A stretch of DNA of 64,000 nucleotides from Odiellus spinosus (taxonomy: Eukaryota > Arthropoda > Arachnida > Opiliones > Phalangiidae), in contig OY987238.1 in assembly GCA_963920705.1 (NCBI GenBank), positions 12,580,183 through 12,644,182 on the forward strand. Direction: 5' to 3'. A model generated the notes under the pieces. It saw only the letters and a program-made list of their open reading frames with translations. It was not told the DNA's origin and made no database searches. Below, in pieces: positions 1-9,995 of this stretch. The stretch's first letter is position 1; the number at the start of each line of letters is the position of its first letter. A program made the translations under genes and the position numbers.

Positions 1-315
1 AATTATTAAGATTTAAAATTAATTTAAAAATACAGATAGGCTTAGCAAGTTCGTAAATTAACTGTGAATTAACCAGAAACCTTTGGTGTTTTAATACATA
101 TTTTAAAGTTTCCAATCATTATTCAATTGAGAATTATCTCATCTTGTTGCAGCAGCAAAAATTTAGTACAATTGAAATACATCATGATTTTTATTGAAAG
201 ATAATTAAAAATAAAACTTAAGTCAGTAAATGATAGGCGTAACATTTTAACAATTAGTCTGATAAAAGTAACAAAGTTTGTGAACCGAAAAAAAAAAAAA
301 AGGCTTAACCTATCT

Positions 316-1836
316 TCACGATGGTAGATATCCTAAAATTTTAAAAATAGGAACAAGTTCTTGTCCGACAATCTCCACCAAATCATCACTGGCACTTCCG
401 AACCTCAATTTAACGTGGTTTAGGAAAGTATCTTTCCAAGACATGGTATTTTTAATATCGCCTCTGAAATAATACACGCAAAAAACGCGTGCGCTCGCTT
501 TGTAGAGTAAGTCCGAAAAATCAGACGAGCAACGGGACGAAACGCCGAAAAACGCTTCGTAGACACGTAAGGCGCTTTCGAAATCTTTCATCTTGTAGTA
601 CAACGTACCTAACACGTACAAAGGTCTTGTTAAGTAAAACTGGTTAAATCTGGTATCATTTCGTAGAAGTAGTAAGTTGAGTGTTTTTATAGCCAGTGAC
701 AAGGAACGTGGGTTTTCCCAATGGACCTTATTTAAAGTTTTCAAAGCGTTATTCTTGTCCCCACGCGCTTCAAGGGATTGAAAAAGTTCGTGTTGACAAA
801 TCTCGCAAAAACATTGAAAATTCCTACGATTGTGGCCGAAGATTCGTTGGTCTAAGGATTGTCCGTTTTCCTGGTACGCGATGGTTAGTTCATCACCTTT
901 CTTGATCTTAGTTTTGGCACACCTGATTTGTTTAACGTTTCCATACAACGCGACGGCGCAGTTGGCGTTAATGCAATCGTTCTTAATGAATGATGGTAAA
1001 ATCCATAATCCATAACAATCCTGGTCAACGGAATGACGATGCTCGTACGCGTTTATCGCGATTATGCTACGAATTCTCAATCGATTAATTTCAGTTGTCT
1101 CGTTCGCTGATGGTGGCAAGTATCCAACTTCCAATCTGTACAGTTGCTTCAATTTTTCGGGTTGTAGTTTGACTTTTTTTACAATAACGTCCAACAAACG
1201 GTTCGATAATTCGCAAATAGAACGATTCTCGTATTTTTGGTAATAAATCGCGGCAAAAGCTTGACTACTAATTAAAAGTTCACCCGGTTCAATTTCGCTA
1301 GTGACCACCAATCCGCAGTTTTGAAGTGAAATTTTTTTACTCTCGTAATCAATGACGTCACTAACGTAATTTTTTCCCCTTGCCAGGTATAGTTTGACCA
1401 TGTCGTAGCGTCCTTGACTCTGAGCGTCTATATCCGTGACCTTATTTAATAATTTCGTCATAGCCTGATTACAAATAACGCCCTCTTGTAATTTACTTCG
1501 TAAGAAATTATTAGCTATCCCGTACGACCCGAGACCCAAGTAAGCGTGGACTGCCAAATATGTGGCGAAGAAGTTAAGAGGTTTTACGTCTAAGACTTCT
1601 CTCGCGTCTGCCAAGGACTCTTTGTACTTGTTGAGCTTCAAGTAACAGCGGGAACGGCTGCAAAGTAACGTCCATTCCTTGGGGTTGAGTTTAAAACTGA
1701 TGTTGTAATAGACCAAGGCTTCGTCAAATTTACCCTCTTTGAATTTATCATTAGCGGCATTTCGGTAATATATAATTCGTTCCATATGCGCGATTGATTC
1801 AGAGTCTTCCGATGTTGATATGGAGCTTCTTGACAT
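316..1836 (-). CDS. TPR-SET domain protein, SMYD4-like putative lysine methyltransferase
   Basis: Single-exon frame of 506 codons from the ATG at 1834-1836 to a stop at 316. The N-terminal third (about residues 20-130) reads as tetratricopeptide helices. A split SET domain follows: it opens near residue 170 with GLVVTSEIEPGELL and its core lies at about 275-330, with KNDCINANC where the family has NHSCxPN, then the KKGDELTIAY segment. A short post-SET cluster CFCEIC comes next, then C-terminal helical TPR-like repeats. I see no MYND zinc finger, which SMYD4 proteins normally carry inside the SET domain. The family methylates lysine on protein substrates using S-adenosylmethionine. The NHSC motif is degenerate, so activity here is uncertain. 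A minus-strand poly(A) signal is at 190-195. Lack of introns while the other multi-domain genes here are heavily split may mean a retrocopy origin, but the frame is intact. The family call is fairly sure; the exact orthologue is not. Confidence 0.8.
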   Translation of the reverse strand: MSRSSISTSEDSESIAHMERIIYYRNAANDKFKEGKFDEALVYYNISFKLNPKEWTLLCSRSRCYLKLNKYKESLADAREVLDVKPLNFFATYLAVHAYLGLGSYGIANNFLRSKLQEGVICNQAMTKLLNKVTDIDAQSQGRYDMVKLYLARGKNYVSDVIDYESKKISLQNCGLVVTSEIEPGELLISSQAFAAIYYQKYENRSICELSNRLLDVIVKKVKLQPEKLKQLYRLEVGYLPPSANETTEINRLRIRSIIAINAYEHRHSVDQDCYGLWILPSFIKNDCINANCAVALYGNVKQIRCAKTKIKKGDELTIAYQENGQSLDQRIFGHNRRNFQCFCEICQHELFQSLEARGDKNNALKTLNKVHWENPRSLSLAIKTLNLLLLRNDTRFNQFYLTRPLYVLGTLYYKMKDFESALRVYEAFFGVSSRCSSDFSDLLYKASARVFCVYYFRGDIKNTMSWKDTFLNHVKLRFGSASDDLVEIVGQELVPIFKILGYLPS

Positions 1837-2764
1837 GTCTACTCACAGTTTTATCGTATTTTTGGGTTTTTATAAACCTTTAAACCAAATTTTTTAAGCG
1901 TAAAATGCTTTTTTATAATAAAATAATGAATGTTTATCGTTTATATAACCTTTAAACCTTTAATTTGCTTTAATTTGATATAGTTTTTATCCATAAATAA
2001 ATATTTTGAAAAAGATTTAAGCAAATATCCACCTTAGTCCTCCTTGCGCTTTAGTAAATATAGATCCAATATTGCAATTTACTCAGATGTCTTCTGAGAA
2101 ATATTTTCATCGAATATGAAACCTCTATTTTGAATTCAATTTTCTAGATATTTTACAAACTAATATTTTTGATTTTATTTCATTTTTATAAATATTATAT
2201 AAATCGCGTTTTATTTTTCTATTTTTCTCCGCCCCTGTGCTTTTGCTCTTCAATGAAAAGAGATAGAAATTCATTATATTTTTGATTGTTTTGCTAAGTT
2301 TTGACAAAATGCCCCGGATCCCTTTCAGTTTTCGTCTCGAGTTTGACCGAGAAATGAATGAAGTTTCTAAAGTAAACATTCGAAAATAATTTTCCCTTTC
2401 GTTGTTTTAGCTCGTGTCTTTCGATATGATCCTCCATTTTCAATTTACAGCAAGAGCAAAGCTATTTTTAAAGCTAATTTCACACGCAATTAAAGTATGA
2501 CCCAACTTGACTCATTTCGGGCCTTGCCAAATTGATCTCGCGAATTTAAGAACCAAATTCGTGATCATTGCGTATTTGCGTTCGATGTAAAAAACGCAAA
2601 ACTTTAGACGCGTTCACACTTGAGACTTTGAAATCATTTTCAAACGTTTTAGAACAGTCAAACTGTAAATTTTTGGGGATTAACTGTATCTCAATTCGAT
2701 GAAATGAGATAATTTGTATTCATAAAAATTTCTCACTTTGGTATATTTGGTCTATTGGCCGCAC
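1837..2764. other. Gene-free AT-rich stretch
   Basis: Upstream region of the TPR-SET gene. No exon-like frame was found. A fragment at about 2608-2660 resembles the GTTCACACT foldback family seen intact at 8820-9003. Confidence 0.4.
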
Positions 2765-3249
2765 TTAAAGGGAGGATGAAAGGCCGAAACAACCTATTTT
2801 TAATCGATTAAGAATGCCAAAATAATGAGAAAAACAATAATATAACTCACCAAAAATATTTCGTTATTTTACAATGAATTTTCAAAGTTCCGATGCTATG
2901 CCTAGGCTGCCTAGCTCGGTGAACTAGGCTAGCACGACCTGTACTTTTTTTAATAATCGCGGCTGTTCTTGTCGCCAATCACGAGCGAGTACGCGTATTT
3001 TAAAAATACGCGTACTCGCTCGTGATTGGCGACTAGATCAGACGGGAATATTATAAAAAATACGGCTCGCGCTCGCCTAGTTCGCCGAGCTAGGCAGCCA
3101 AGGCTTAGCATCCGCAAGTTTCGGAACTTTGGAAATTGATTATAAAATAACGAAATATTTTTGGTGAGTTATATTATTGTTTTTCTCATTATTTTAGCAT
3201 TCTTAACCGATTAAAAATAGGTTGTTTTGGCCTTTCATTCTCACTTTAA
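2765..3249. mobile_element. TTAA-flanked foldback MITE (family E, complete copy)
   Basis: About 480 bp element bounded by TTAA at 2765-2768 and 3246-3249. Its left arm starts AGGGAGGATGAAAGGCC. The right arm is the near-exact reverse complement and ends in GGCCTTTCATTCTCACT. The arms of roughly 110 bp pair along their whole length, giving a hairpin. There is no coding sequence, so it is non-autonomous. TTAA target duplication with AGGG...CCCT ends fits Kolobok or piggyBac-type transposases. Confidence 0.8.
2971..3033. repeat. Near-perfect 63-bp palindrome
   Basis: Two 31-bp arms, beginning GTCGCCAATCACGAGC and ending with its complement, separated by a single A. It forms the centre of the foldback element at 2765-3249. 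Each arm holds a CCAAT box and an ACGCGT core. Confidence 0.9.
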
Positions 3250-3823
3250 AGAGTTATTGGAGCTAAAAATGGAGCAGTTTTGAATTTATTTTCGTAAACA
3301 CCGGCGTATTCTTTTAATGTTATTACATTATAAGCATTGTTGAAGGCTGAATTAATATGATTGGCCGGAATTTGAAAATTTACCAAACTTTAGAAATTCA
3401 TTTAAACATTCCATTTTTAACTCCACGTTTCACTTTAATTTTCATCTTCATTATCTATTTATGGTTTTCCTAACTGGCTATTCGTTGAAGTATATATCAG
3501 ACTTAATTTTCCATCTAGGCCTAAAATGTTTTGGTTTTTTCCCGCGTTTGAATACGTAAAAACAGACTTAGTCCATTTAATATTTTATCTCCTCTCGAGG
3601 TATGACTGTAATATATTCTTTCACGCAACCCTAGAGTAATAGAGTGGTCTTCTTCCTAACCCTACTTAGCTTATCTCGTCTTGATGGATCAGCTAGCCCA
3701 TTGCCGAGATAGAATAGACGGGGAATATAAAATATAACGTCTGCTATTTCCATGGTATAAAATGTCCTAGAAGAAACCTTCTTATTGGGGTTATACTATA
3801 GCGGATACTTAAGATATATGGCA
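3250..3823. other. Unassigned stretch with fragments of TTAA repeat
   Basis: No gene. About 3310-3410 carries a stretch (TTGAAGGCTGAATTAATATG and neighbours) that recurs near 3945-3975, 22140-22170 and 57543-57620, so it is a dispersed repeat fragment. Confidence 0.4.
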
Positions 3824-4019
3824 TTAAAGGGAAACTTGGAGCTTTTCAATTTATTTTCAGAATCACTATGCCCAAAATATTAATTTTCACAATTTTTAGA
3901 TACGTTTTTGGTATCAATCACTGGCCTATTCTTTTAATGTTAGGACAAGCACCGTTGAAGGCTGAAATAATGTGTTGATTCAAAGGCTGTTCCATTTTTA
4001 GCTCCAAGTATCCCTTTAA
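3824..4019. mobile_element. Small TTAA-flanked MITE, 188 bp
   Basis: TTAA at 3824-3827 and 4016-4019 bracket 188 bp. The terminal inverted repeats begin AGGGAAACTTGGAGCT and end in AGCTCCAAGTATCCCT. The same termini recur at about 10640-10680 and 22260-22288. There is no reading frame inside. Confidence 0.7.
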
Positions 4020-4149
4020 ATCGAGACTACAGGGATATTGGTTGTATGAGAAACTCTATACATGTTATATGATGATGATGTTTATCGAAATAAGGTTTTT
4101 TTCGGCCTACGGGATATATAATGGAATTAACAAGATTGCCAAGTCATCC

Positions 4150-4640
4150 TAACGGTATATACCCATTGAATAGAATCCTATTGGACCGAATTCCCATTGG
4201 TCCGAAATAAAAAATAAATAGTCCCAATCAACCGAATCTTGGCCGACCGAGCCCAATGCACCGAATTCCCATTGAACCGAAATCCCGCTGAACCGAATCC
4301 CGCTGAACCGAATCCCCCATAGACCGAATTTCCCATTGGGCCGAAACCAAAAAGGGCGTCCCGATGAATTTAAGCCGATAATGGTTAGGTTAGGTTAGGT
4401 TAGGTTAGGTTAGGTTAGGTTAGAATGTGTTAATGGACTTCTGATTGTGAACGTCGGTCGAATGGGATTGACGGTCGAATGGGATTCGGTCGAATGGGAT
4501 TGACGGTCGAATGGGATTCGGTCGAATGGGATTCTGGTTTACGAAAACGTATCGGTTGAATGGGATTGTGGATCGAATGGGATTCTGCCCAATGGGATTC
4601 TGTCCAATGGAATTCTGTCCAATGGTCGAGAAGCATCCTA
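4150..4640. repeat. Degenerate 14-20 bp minisatellite (GGTCGAATGGGATT / CCATTGGACCGAA)
   Basis: Short imperfect repeats built on CCCATTGGACCGAAT at 4150-4345 and on CGGTCGAATGGGATT, the opposite sense of a related unit, at 4455-4625. They flank the TTAGG run. The reading frames seen across it are a by-product of the repeat. Confidence 0.75.
4383..4422. repeat. Interstitial telomere-like array (GGTTA)8
   Basis: Eight perfect head-to-tail copies of GGTTA (TTAGG in another phase), the telomeric unit of most arthropods, embedded between two arms of a degenerate minisatellite. It is too short for a chromosome end; probably an internal relic or slippage product. A shorter piece occurs at about 59192-59203. 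Confidence 0.9.
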
Positions 4641-4808
4641 ACCACGAACGACGATTCTTTTTTTGAGATTTATGGAGTTTGTCAAGTTTTTTTCAAGTTC
4701 ACTTTATTAAATTCAGTTTTCAAATTCAGGTTTTCAAGTTATGTTATGTTTTTCAAGATAAGCGTGTTACTTCATTTTTGCTCTTGTATTTTACTGCGAG
4801 TTAGTTAG

Positions 4809-5566
4809 GTTTTGATCTTGGGGACGTTTAGATACTTGATTTTGCCTATTTTCGTTTTTTTTTTCGTCTTCATCTCCGACATCACACAGCCACGGACAAT
4901 ATAATAGCTTAAACACCCACCCCCTAGTGGAGGGTGTGTCTAAAAAGTAAAATTTACCTAGGATTTTATTCTATCTCTAATTTGTTGCGTCTAGGGTAGG
5001 TACCCTAGGGTCTAGAGTAGTAATTGTCAGTGGGTAAGAGCCCTAAGGTCTAGGAGTAGGTACCATAGACACTCGAAGAAAATCTATGAAATATATTTAG
5101 GTTGTAAAATTCAAGTGAAATCATTAAACCTATAGCTCACTATAAAGTGTCAGTGTATTAAATCGCAAAACCTTAAGTTATTTGGGGTTAAAACACGAAT
5201 TCTTACAATGTAGCGTGGAATACCGTTCCTAACCGATTTATTTTTGGGTGTAGAACGAGAAAGAAACGTGTTAGTCCGTTATTGGACGGAAGATTACCAA
5301 GAGCCCTTGGGGAATTCGTGTTTTTTTCTTTTCTTCAATGGTATATCTGACCTTATTCATTGATACAGACGTTATAACAGAAAGGAAATAGAATGGTTTG
5401 TGAGTATTTTGACACAAATATACATGTACTTTAACCTTTCAAAGACCGTCGCGATAAATAACTCCAACTGTCAAGATCGCGGGTGTCTTTATTTTTTCTT
5501 GAATTTGTATTCTGATATACTTGAACAGAGTTTATTCTTACAATCAAAATATCTGTTTAATAGGAG
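4809..5566. other. Gene-free stretch
   Basis: AT-rich sequence with a doubled motif around 4990-5060 (GTAGGTACCCTAGGGTCTAG and a degenerate copy). No coding signal seen. Confidence 0.4.
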
Positions 5567-5770
5567 TGTCCACAATTCAATTTGAAACGGTAAAATCAAA
5601 CCGGTATTCAAATCGCCAGGAATCTTTTGTTGTTGAAACCGAATCGGTACGAAACTGGTTCCCTAAGCAGTTTCGAGAAATCGAATCGATTCGAAAAAAG
5701 ACGGTTTCCGGTTCACACGACACTAGTGAAACGTTTTGAAATGTTTAAATCGATTCCAAGGCTATATATC
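5567..5770. mobile_element. MITE of the ATCGATTTGAAACGG family (family B, one arm worn)
   Basis: Shares TTTGAAACGGTAAAATCAAA, CGAATCGGTACGAAACTGG, TTCGAGAAATCGAATCGATT and TTTAAATCGATTCC in the same order as copies at 7802-8093, 24094-24366, 55678-56096 and 62681-62963. Sub-terminal inverted repeats allow folding. There is no reading frame of substance. Confidence 0.7.
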
Positions 5771-6459
5771 GATTACGTTTGACTACAAACATTGGTATTA
5801 CTAAATATGTAAGTACCGTCAAAACTACATTAGGCTTTGAGTAATGAACTCCCTGCTTGTAAGAGCAGTTCAAATTGATTTAGAAAATAGGCGAAATTCT
5901 CTTTGACGCGATTTGATTTGAACTAAACGATTTCCTCTATACTCGTGTATCACTACGCCGTACCATTTTCAGTTGTATCTTTTACGATTAACGCGTACGT
6001 TATTGGCGAAAATGTTAACAAGTTCGGCGCTTAAACTCTGATATAGTTTTAGGAGGAGAGGGGAAATCGAGGGAAATCTAGTTAACGACAAACGGGATAT
6101 AGTGCATTGGGGTTCGTCTTCCCCCGGAGAGAAGATTCTCCGGAGTCTCCTCCTCCTGGCTATGGCTTTATAGAGCGGAAGCTCCGATGACAAGCCCAGG
6201 AGACGACGGAGCCTCGTATTTGGTCACCAACCACGAGTGAAAATATATGGTCCACCTTAAAGCCTGAGTAATATTATTAGATCGAATTTCCCGCCTTTCC
6301 ATAACATTATAAATGCGGGAAAGAGGTTACAGGGTTTCTCTGAGATTAAAATTAATCGGATTCAACCACACATTTCAACGAGTTTTAAGTTATGTGCTAC
6401 AGAATATGATGTAAAGATCCATTTTCATAGCCACTTTTGAAGAAGTTATTTTTTTTTTT
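5771..6459. other. Gene-free stretch
   Basis: No convincing exon. GC rises around 6110-6215 (CTCCGG-rich), but the frames there have no ATG start and no recognisable protein. Confidence 0.35.
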
Positions 6460-6743
6460 CTTTATCGTTTTTATTTATCGTTTAAATAGGCCTAAAAAAT
6501 TACAAACTAGAAATTAATTTAACAGCAAAATAGGCTTAGCTGGGTTCATGGAGATCACCTGAACTCCCCATGTAAGGATTACCGACCAATGACATTGATC
6601 GATGGCTCTTATATGGGGAATGCAGGATCTACATGAATCCAGCTAAGCCTATTTTGATGGTAAGTTTTAAATTTATTTCTATTGTGGATTAGGCCTATTT
6701 ATACGATAAAGAAATGATGTTGTTATTTTGCATTTTCCCTTTA
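6460..6743. mobile_element. Foldback MITE, AATAGGCTTAGC family (family A, copy 1)
   Basis: Long inverted arms: AATAGGCTTAGCTGGGTTCA near 6530 pairs with GAATCCAGCTAAGCCTATTT near 6635. Flanking motifs GTTTAAATAGGCCTAA and TTAGGCCTATTTATACGAT mirror each other. The right end is TTTTCCCTTTAA (TTAA at 6740-6743). Related copies lie at 11510-11899, 26985-27292, 32395-32732, 35892-36100, 52250-52437, 54697-55018 and 63085-63420. Confidence 0.75.
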
Positions 6744-6874
6744 AGTTTGAAGGAGATTATGACCATTAACAATATACACTTAGCTTAATAGATAAATATT
6801 AATATCAAAACCAGGTGTTCGTATTCCAACCCTATTCGTTTTAAATTCAAATCCGATCAGAGTCCAAAGCCAGG

Positions 6875-7020
6875 GTCACACTTAGAAGCTTTGAAACCAT
6901 TTTGAACCGTTTGGTTTGGGAAGGTCAAAGGGTCAATTGTAGCGAAGTTCTTTTGTCTAGATAATTATTTGATTAAAAAGTGGATTTGAAGTTTCAAAAA
7001 CAATTTCAAACGCAGCTTAT
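6875..7020. mobile_element. Small foldback MITE (family C, copy 1)
   Basis: About 145 bp starting GGTCACACTTAGAAGCTTTG and ending CAATTTCAAACGCAGCTT. The two ends are inverted relative to each other (TTTGAAACC and complement). A better preserved copy lies at 8820-9003. Confidence 0.55.
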
Positions 7021-7801
7021 AATTAGGTTCATATCTAATTGGACATCCTACTAAGGTTGATCGATTGAGATAAGTGGAAGTGGGCTAACCTTCTGGGCTA
7101 ACTTTGGAAAACAAGGCAAGTTGAAGCCTGGAGGGTGAGTTTGTTTCCAGGGTGACAGGCGGAAGAAATTCTAAGCCTTTTAAAGAAAATTCCAGGAAGA
7201 GAAAATTAATTAAAGTTTACCTATATCGTTGAACAATTTGGAAAGTTTAGGCATATTTTTTCAACCAGATCCAGTAGTTTTAAGCTTATTCTAGACGGTA
7301 CCGTGAAAACGCGATTTAAGCCACTTTCTATTCTGTAGCGATGATTATAGTTTGGCTTTATAGCGGCGCTCAGAAAACTGCGAGTGAACTTCAACTAACA
7401 TATAGGAGCAACATTTTGACAGAGAATGACCGATGGTTTTTACACACTGCCTTTTTTTTTACTGTTCTATCTTCAGCTGGCTTTTTTTCTTTACACTTTT
7501 ATTTTAGATTCGCTTTCAACGCTGTATTGCTTATCAAGAGAAGTTTGAAATTACAGAGACGCGAAAAGTTTAGATAAGATAAATTTTTTTATATTTTATT
7601 TATATATAGAACACGGTCAACAAACAGGGTGTTGAATCTTAGACCAAATATTTTCCTGCTCTCTGAGATTATTTTGACCACATCTTAATTTCTTATTTTT
7701 AATTAATTAATGTCTGCAACCTCAAAATTTAAAATACACTTTTGAAGCAAAATTCCTTTTTGCTGAAGGATCTCTAGAATTAATCGCTAAATTTAACATT
7801 A
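7021..7801. other. Gene-free stretch with one weak ORF
   Basis: An ATG-started frame of 78 codons at 7341-7577 has a hydrophobic middle, but I see no family resemblance, no splice context and no nearby coding sequence. I regard it as chance. Confidence 0.3.
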
Positions 7802-8093
7802 GTAGCGTTCATACTAGGCCTTGAAATCGATTTAAACCTTTTCAAAACATTTCCCTAGAGTCGTGTGAACGGGAAACCGTCTTTTCTCGAATCGATTTGA
7901 TTCGATTTCTCGAAACTGCTTCGGGAACCAGTTTCGTACCGATTCGGCTGGTTTCAACAACCGATGGATGAAGGTAGAATAAATCGATTTATAAAGGTAA
8001 ACGATTCCTGGCGATTTGAATATCGGTTTGATTTTACCGTTTCAAATCGATTAAGATCGGGTTCAATTAAAGTTTCCAGTGTGAACGCGGCCT
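7802..8093. mobile_element. MITE family B, copy 2 (near complete)
   Basis: Left end AGTAGCGTTCATACTAGGCC, right end CAGTGTGAACGCGGCCT, so the ends are inverted repeats of type AGGCCGCGTTCACACT. The body carries the family B segments in the orientation opposite to 5567-5770. No transposase. Confidence 0.75.
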
Positions 8094-8387
8094 TGTTCCA
8101 AAAGAATTTTTATTATTCGTCCAAACATATTTTTTTTTATTCCAACATTAATTTTAAAATTAATTTTAAAATCAATCCAAAGCTTTGATGGTGTTATTTT
8201 AATTTTTTTTCTTATTCCCTAATTCGATTGAAGTTTCACCAGTAACCTTTTTTGTTTTAATAAGATGACATTTCTGGGAACGTCAAATTTGTAAAGGGGC
8301 AGTAAAGTGAGGAAAAAAAAAAAAAAATTGATATTATTAAAGTGATGCTGCTACCAATTTTTCATGAACTCCAAATGAAAATTAAGT

Positions 8388-8640
8388 AGCATTTTCGTAA
8401 AGATCGTTATAAAACGATTCAAAATATATATACATATGTCATAGAACAAAATTACAGCGACAGTAAAAAATACATATTTTATAATCGCCATTTTCGAAAT
8501 TTTTAAAATAAACATTCTGCGCAATACTACGTCATCACTATGGTCGCGTGATTTCGATATTGTAGAGCCTACAGTTGATTCTCTCGCGTGTTCTGGCTCT
8601 AGTGATAAGGTCGCTTTCGCGCGGTCTTCTTCGCAAAAGT
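8388..8640. repeat. Dispersed repeat (family G), direct copy
   Basis: The block from about 8388 (TTTTCGTAAAGATCG) through 8500 recurs nearly base for base at 11167-11290. The following part to 8640 (TACGTCATCACTATGGTCGC) recurs inverted at 56120-56240. A third fragment of the first part is at 63855-63900. Non-coding. Confidence 0.75.
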
Positions 8641-8819
8641 ACTTAATCCAGTCCTACCTTTCGTTAATTACGTTCCAGAAATAAACTACGTCATATATCG
8701 GAAAAAATGTATTTTTATTTTGAATTTTCTTTCGAACGCTTCAACCCAAAGGTATAAAATTTTGAATATAGCCTTTTAATTTTACGCATATATAGATTTA
8801 TTTTTCCACTGCATATTAA

Positions 8820-9003
8820 CTACGTTCACACTACAGACTTTGAAAACGTTTTTAACCGTTTTGGAAAGGTCAAATTATAAAATTTTAGGGTCACCCGTGT
8901 AGATCTTTGATCAAGAAACAAAGTTAATATCTTAAAAAGTCGATTTGAACATTCAAAACTGTTTGAAAACGGTTCCAAAGTGTCAAGTGTGAACGTAGCT
9001 ATT
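8820..9003. mobile_element. Small foldback MITE (family C, copy 2)
   Basis: About 184 bp, starting CTACGTTCACACTACAGACT and ending AAGTGTGAACGTAGCT, perfect inverted ends. Inside the arms AACCGTTTTGGAAAGG and CGGTTCCAAAG also oppose each other. No coding sequence. Confidence 0.75.
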
Positions 9004-9561
9004 AAACACGTGAATCGATTTTTCAAGGAATCGAAGATTTTAGACTAGTCAAGTTTAAGCCCTTGATGCAATGCCAGACTAGTGACTTCTTGAGATTCTT
9101 ATTGATCTTGTACTCTATTAATTGGCCCTAAGGGGAAATTGAGAACGATTCAACCGTATTGAATTCATCCTTTGTTAAAGGATCAAAGCTTAAAATACGT
9201 TTAAGTTTTCACTTCATCAAACCTTTGATGAAGAAGACATTCATATTTAATTAAGAGTTTAGATCCGATTAGGAACTTTTCTTTTTCTTTTTCCACGTAA
9301 TCCTTTAGAAATTAAGTTTAAGAATTTGTCTGACGTACTTAATGGACCACTCAAAATTTAATTGATCTATATCTGTCCAAAATATTATTCAAAAAGGTCA
9401 TTCCATTATGGTTTCGAGTTATTTTTGGCCATCATAAAATATTTTATAAACAGAGGAAGTTGTCTTGGAACATTATTGACCAAATTAACGCGATATCAGT
9501 TTGAGAAGGACCGAATCGAGTGAAGTTGCGTGTCTTTTCTATTTTAGATAGTTTCTGTAGT
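9004..9561. other. Gene-free stretch
   Basis: AT-rich, no exon-like frame, no clear repeat. Confidence 0.35.
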
Positions 9562-9702
9562 TTAAAGACCCTATTTGCCTCCTTTTCAATGCTCTTTCCT
9601 TACGCACACAACATAGCTTTGACTGTACAATTTGTTACGGTCAGCGTCGTCTGCTAAGCAAGAAAACAAGGCGACTTTAAAGGGTTTTTATAGTCTCTTT
9701 AA
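9562..9702. mobile_element. TTAA-flanked MITE (family F, copy 1)
   Basis: TTAA at 9562-9565 and 9699-9702. The left end is AGACCCTAT, the right end ATAGTCTC. The core TCGTCTGCTAAGC...AAGGCGACTTTAAAGGG is shared with 28061-28211 and 48190-48350, and in part with 11380-11450, 15120-15200 and 30460-30490. Confidence 0.7.
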
Positions 9703-9714
9703 ACGATAAGGAAT

Positions 9715-9995
9715 CTACGATCAACGCCTCATATATTTTATCAAAGGAGGGAACTTGCGTAGGATTGTCATTTTTTCTCGATAGGTGGCGGGATCGTTCG
9801 TCGATTTTGTGGACGCGTCTCTCTAGTTACCGTGGCAACCCGACGTTGGGTTGCCACGGTAACGGGAGAGAGGCGTCTACAAAATCTTTGGTTAATCGCG
9901 CTTCTATAGTCTATAGTGGAAAATTGACGAACTAAATTTGGATTTGATAAAATATAGGAGGCGTTGCTTCGATAAAAAAATCAGTTGTTGTTTTT
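9715..9995. mobile_element. Foldback element with inverted X-box core
   Basis: Ends AACGCCTCATATATTTTATC (about 9724) and TGATAAAATATAGGAGGCGTT (about 9945) are inverted repeats. Nested inside are TTTTGTGGACGCGTCTCT and its partner AGAGAGGCGTCTACAAAAT, and at the centre two inverted GTTACC-type boxes. The same outer ends occur back to back at 17741-17782. Non-coding. Confidence 0.7.
9826..9863. promoter_or_regulatory. Two inverted RFX X-box motifs
   Basis: GTTACCGTGGCAAC at 9826-9839 and its reverse complement at 9850-9863, separated by 10 bp. Both fit the RFX consensus GTNRCC(N)RGYAAC. RFX factors drive ciliary genes. Here the sites lie in a transposon-like foldback with no gene within 3 kb, so function is unproven. 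Confidence 0.5.
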
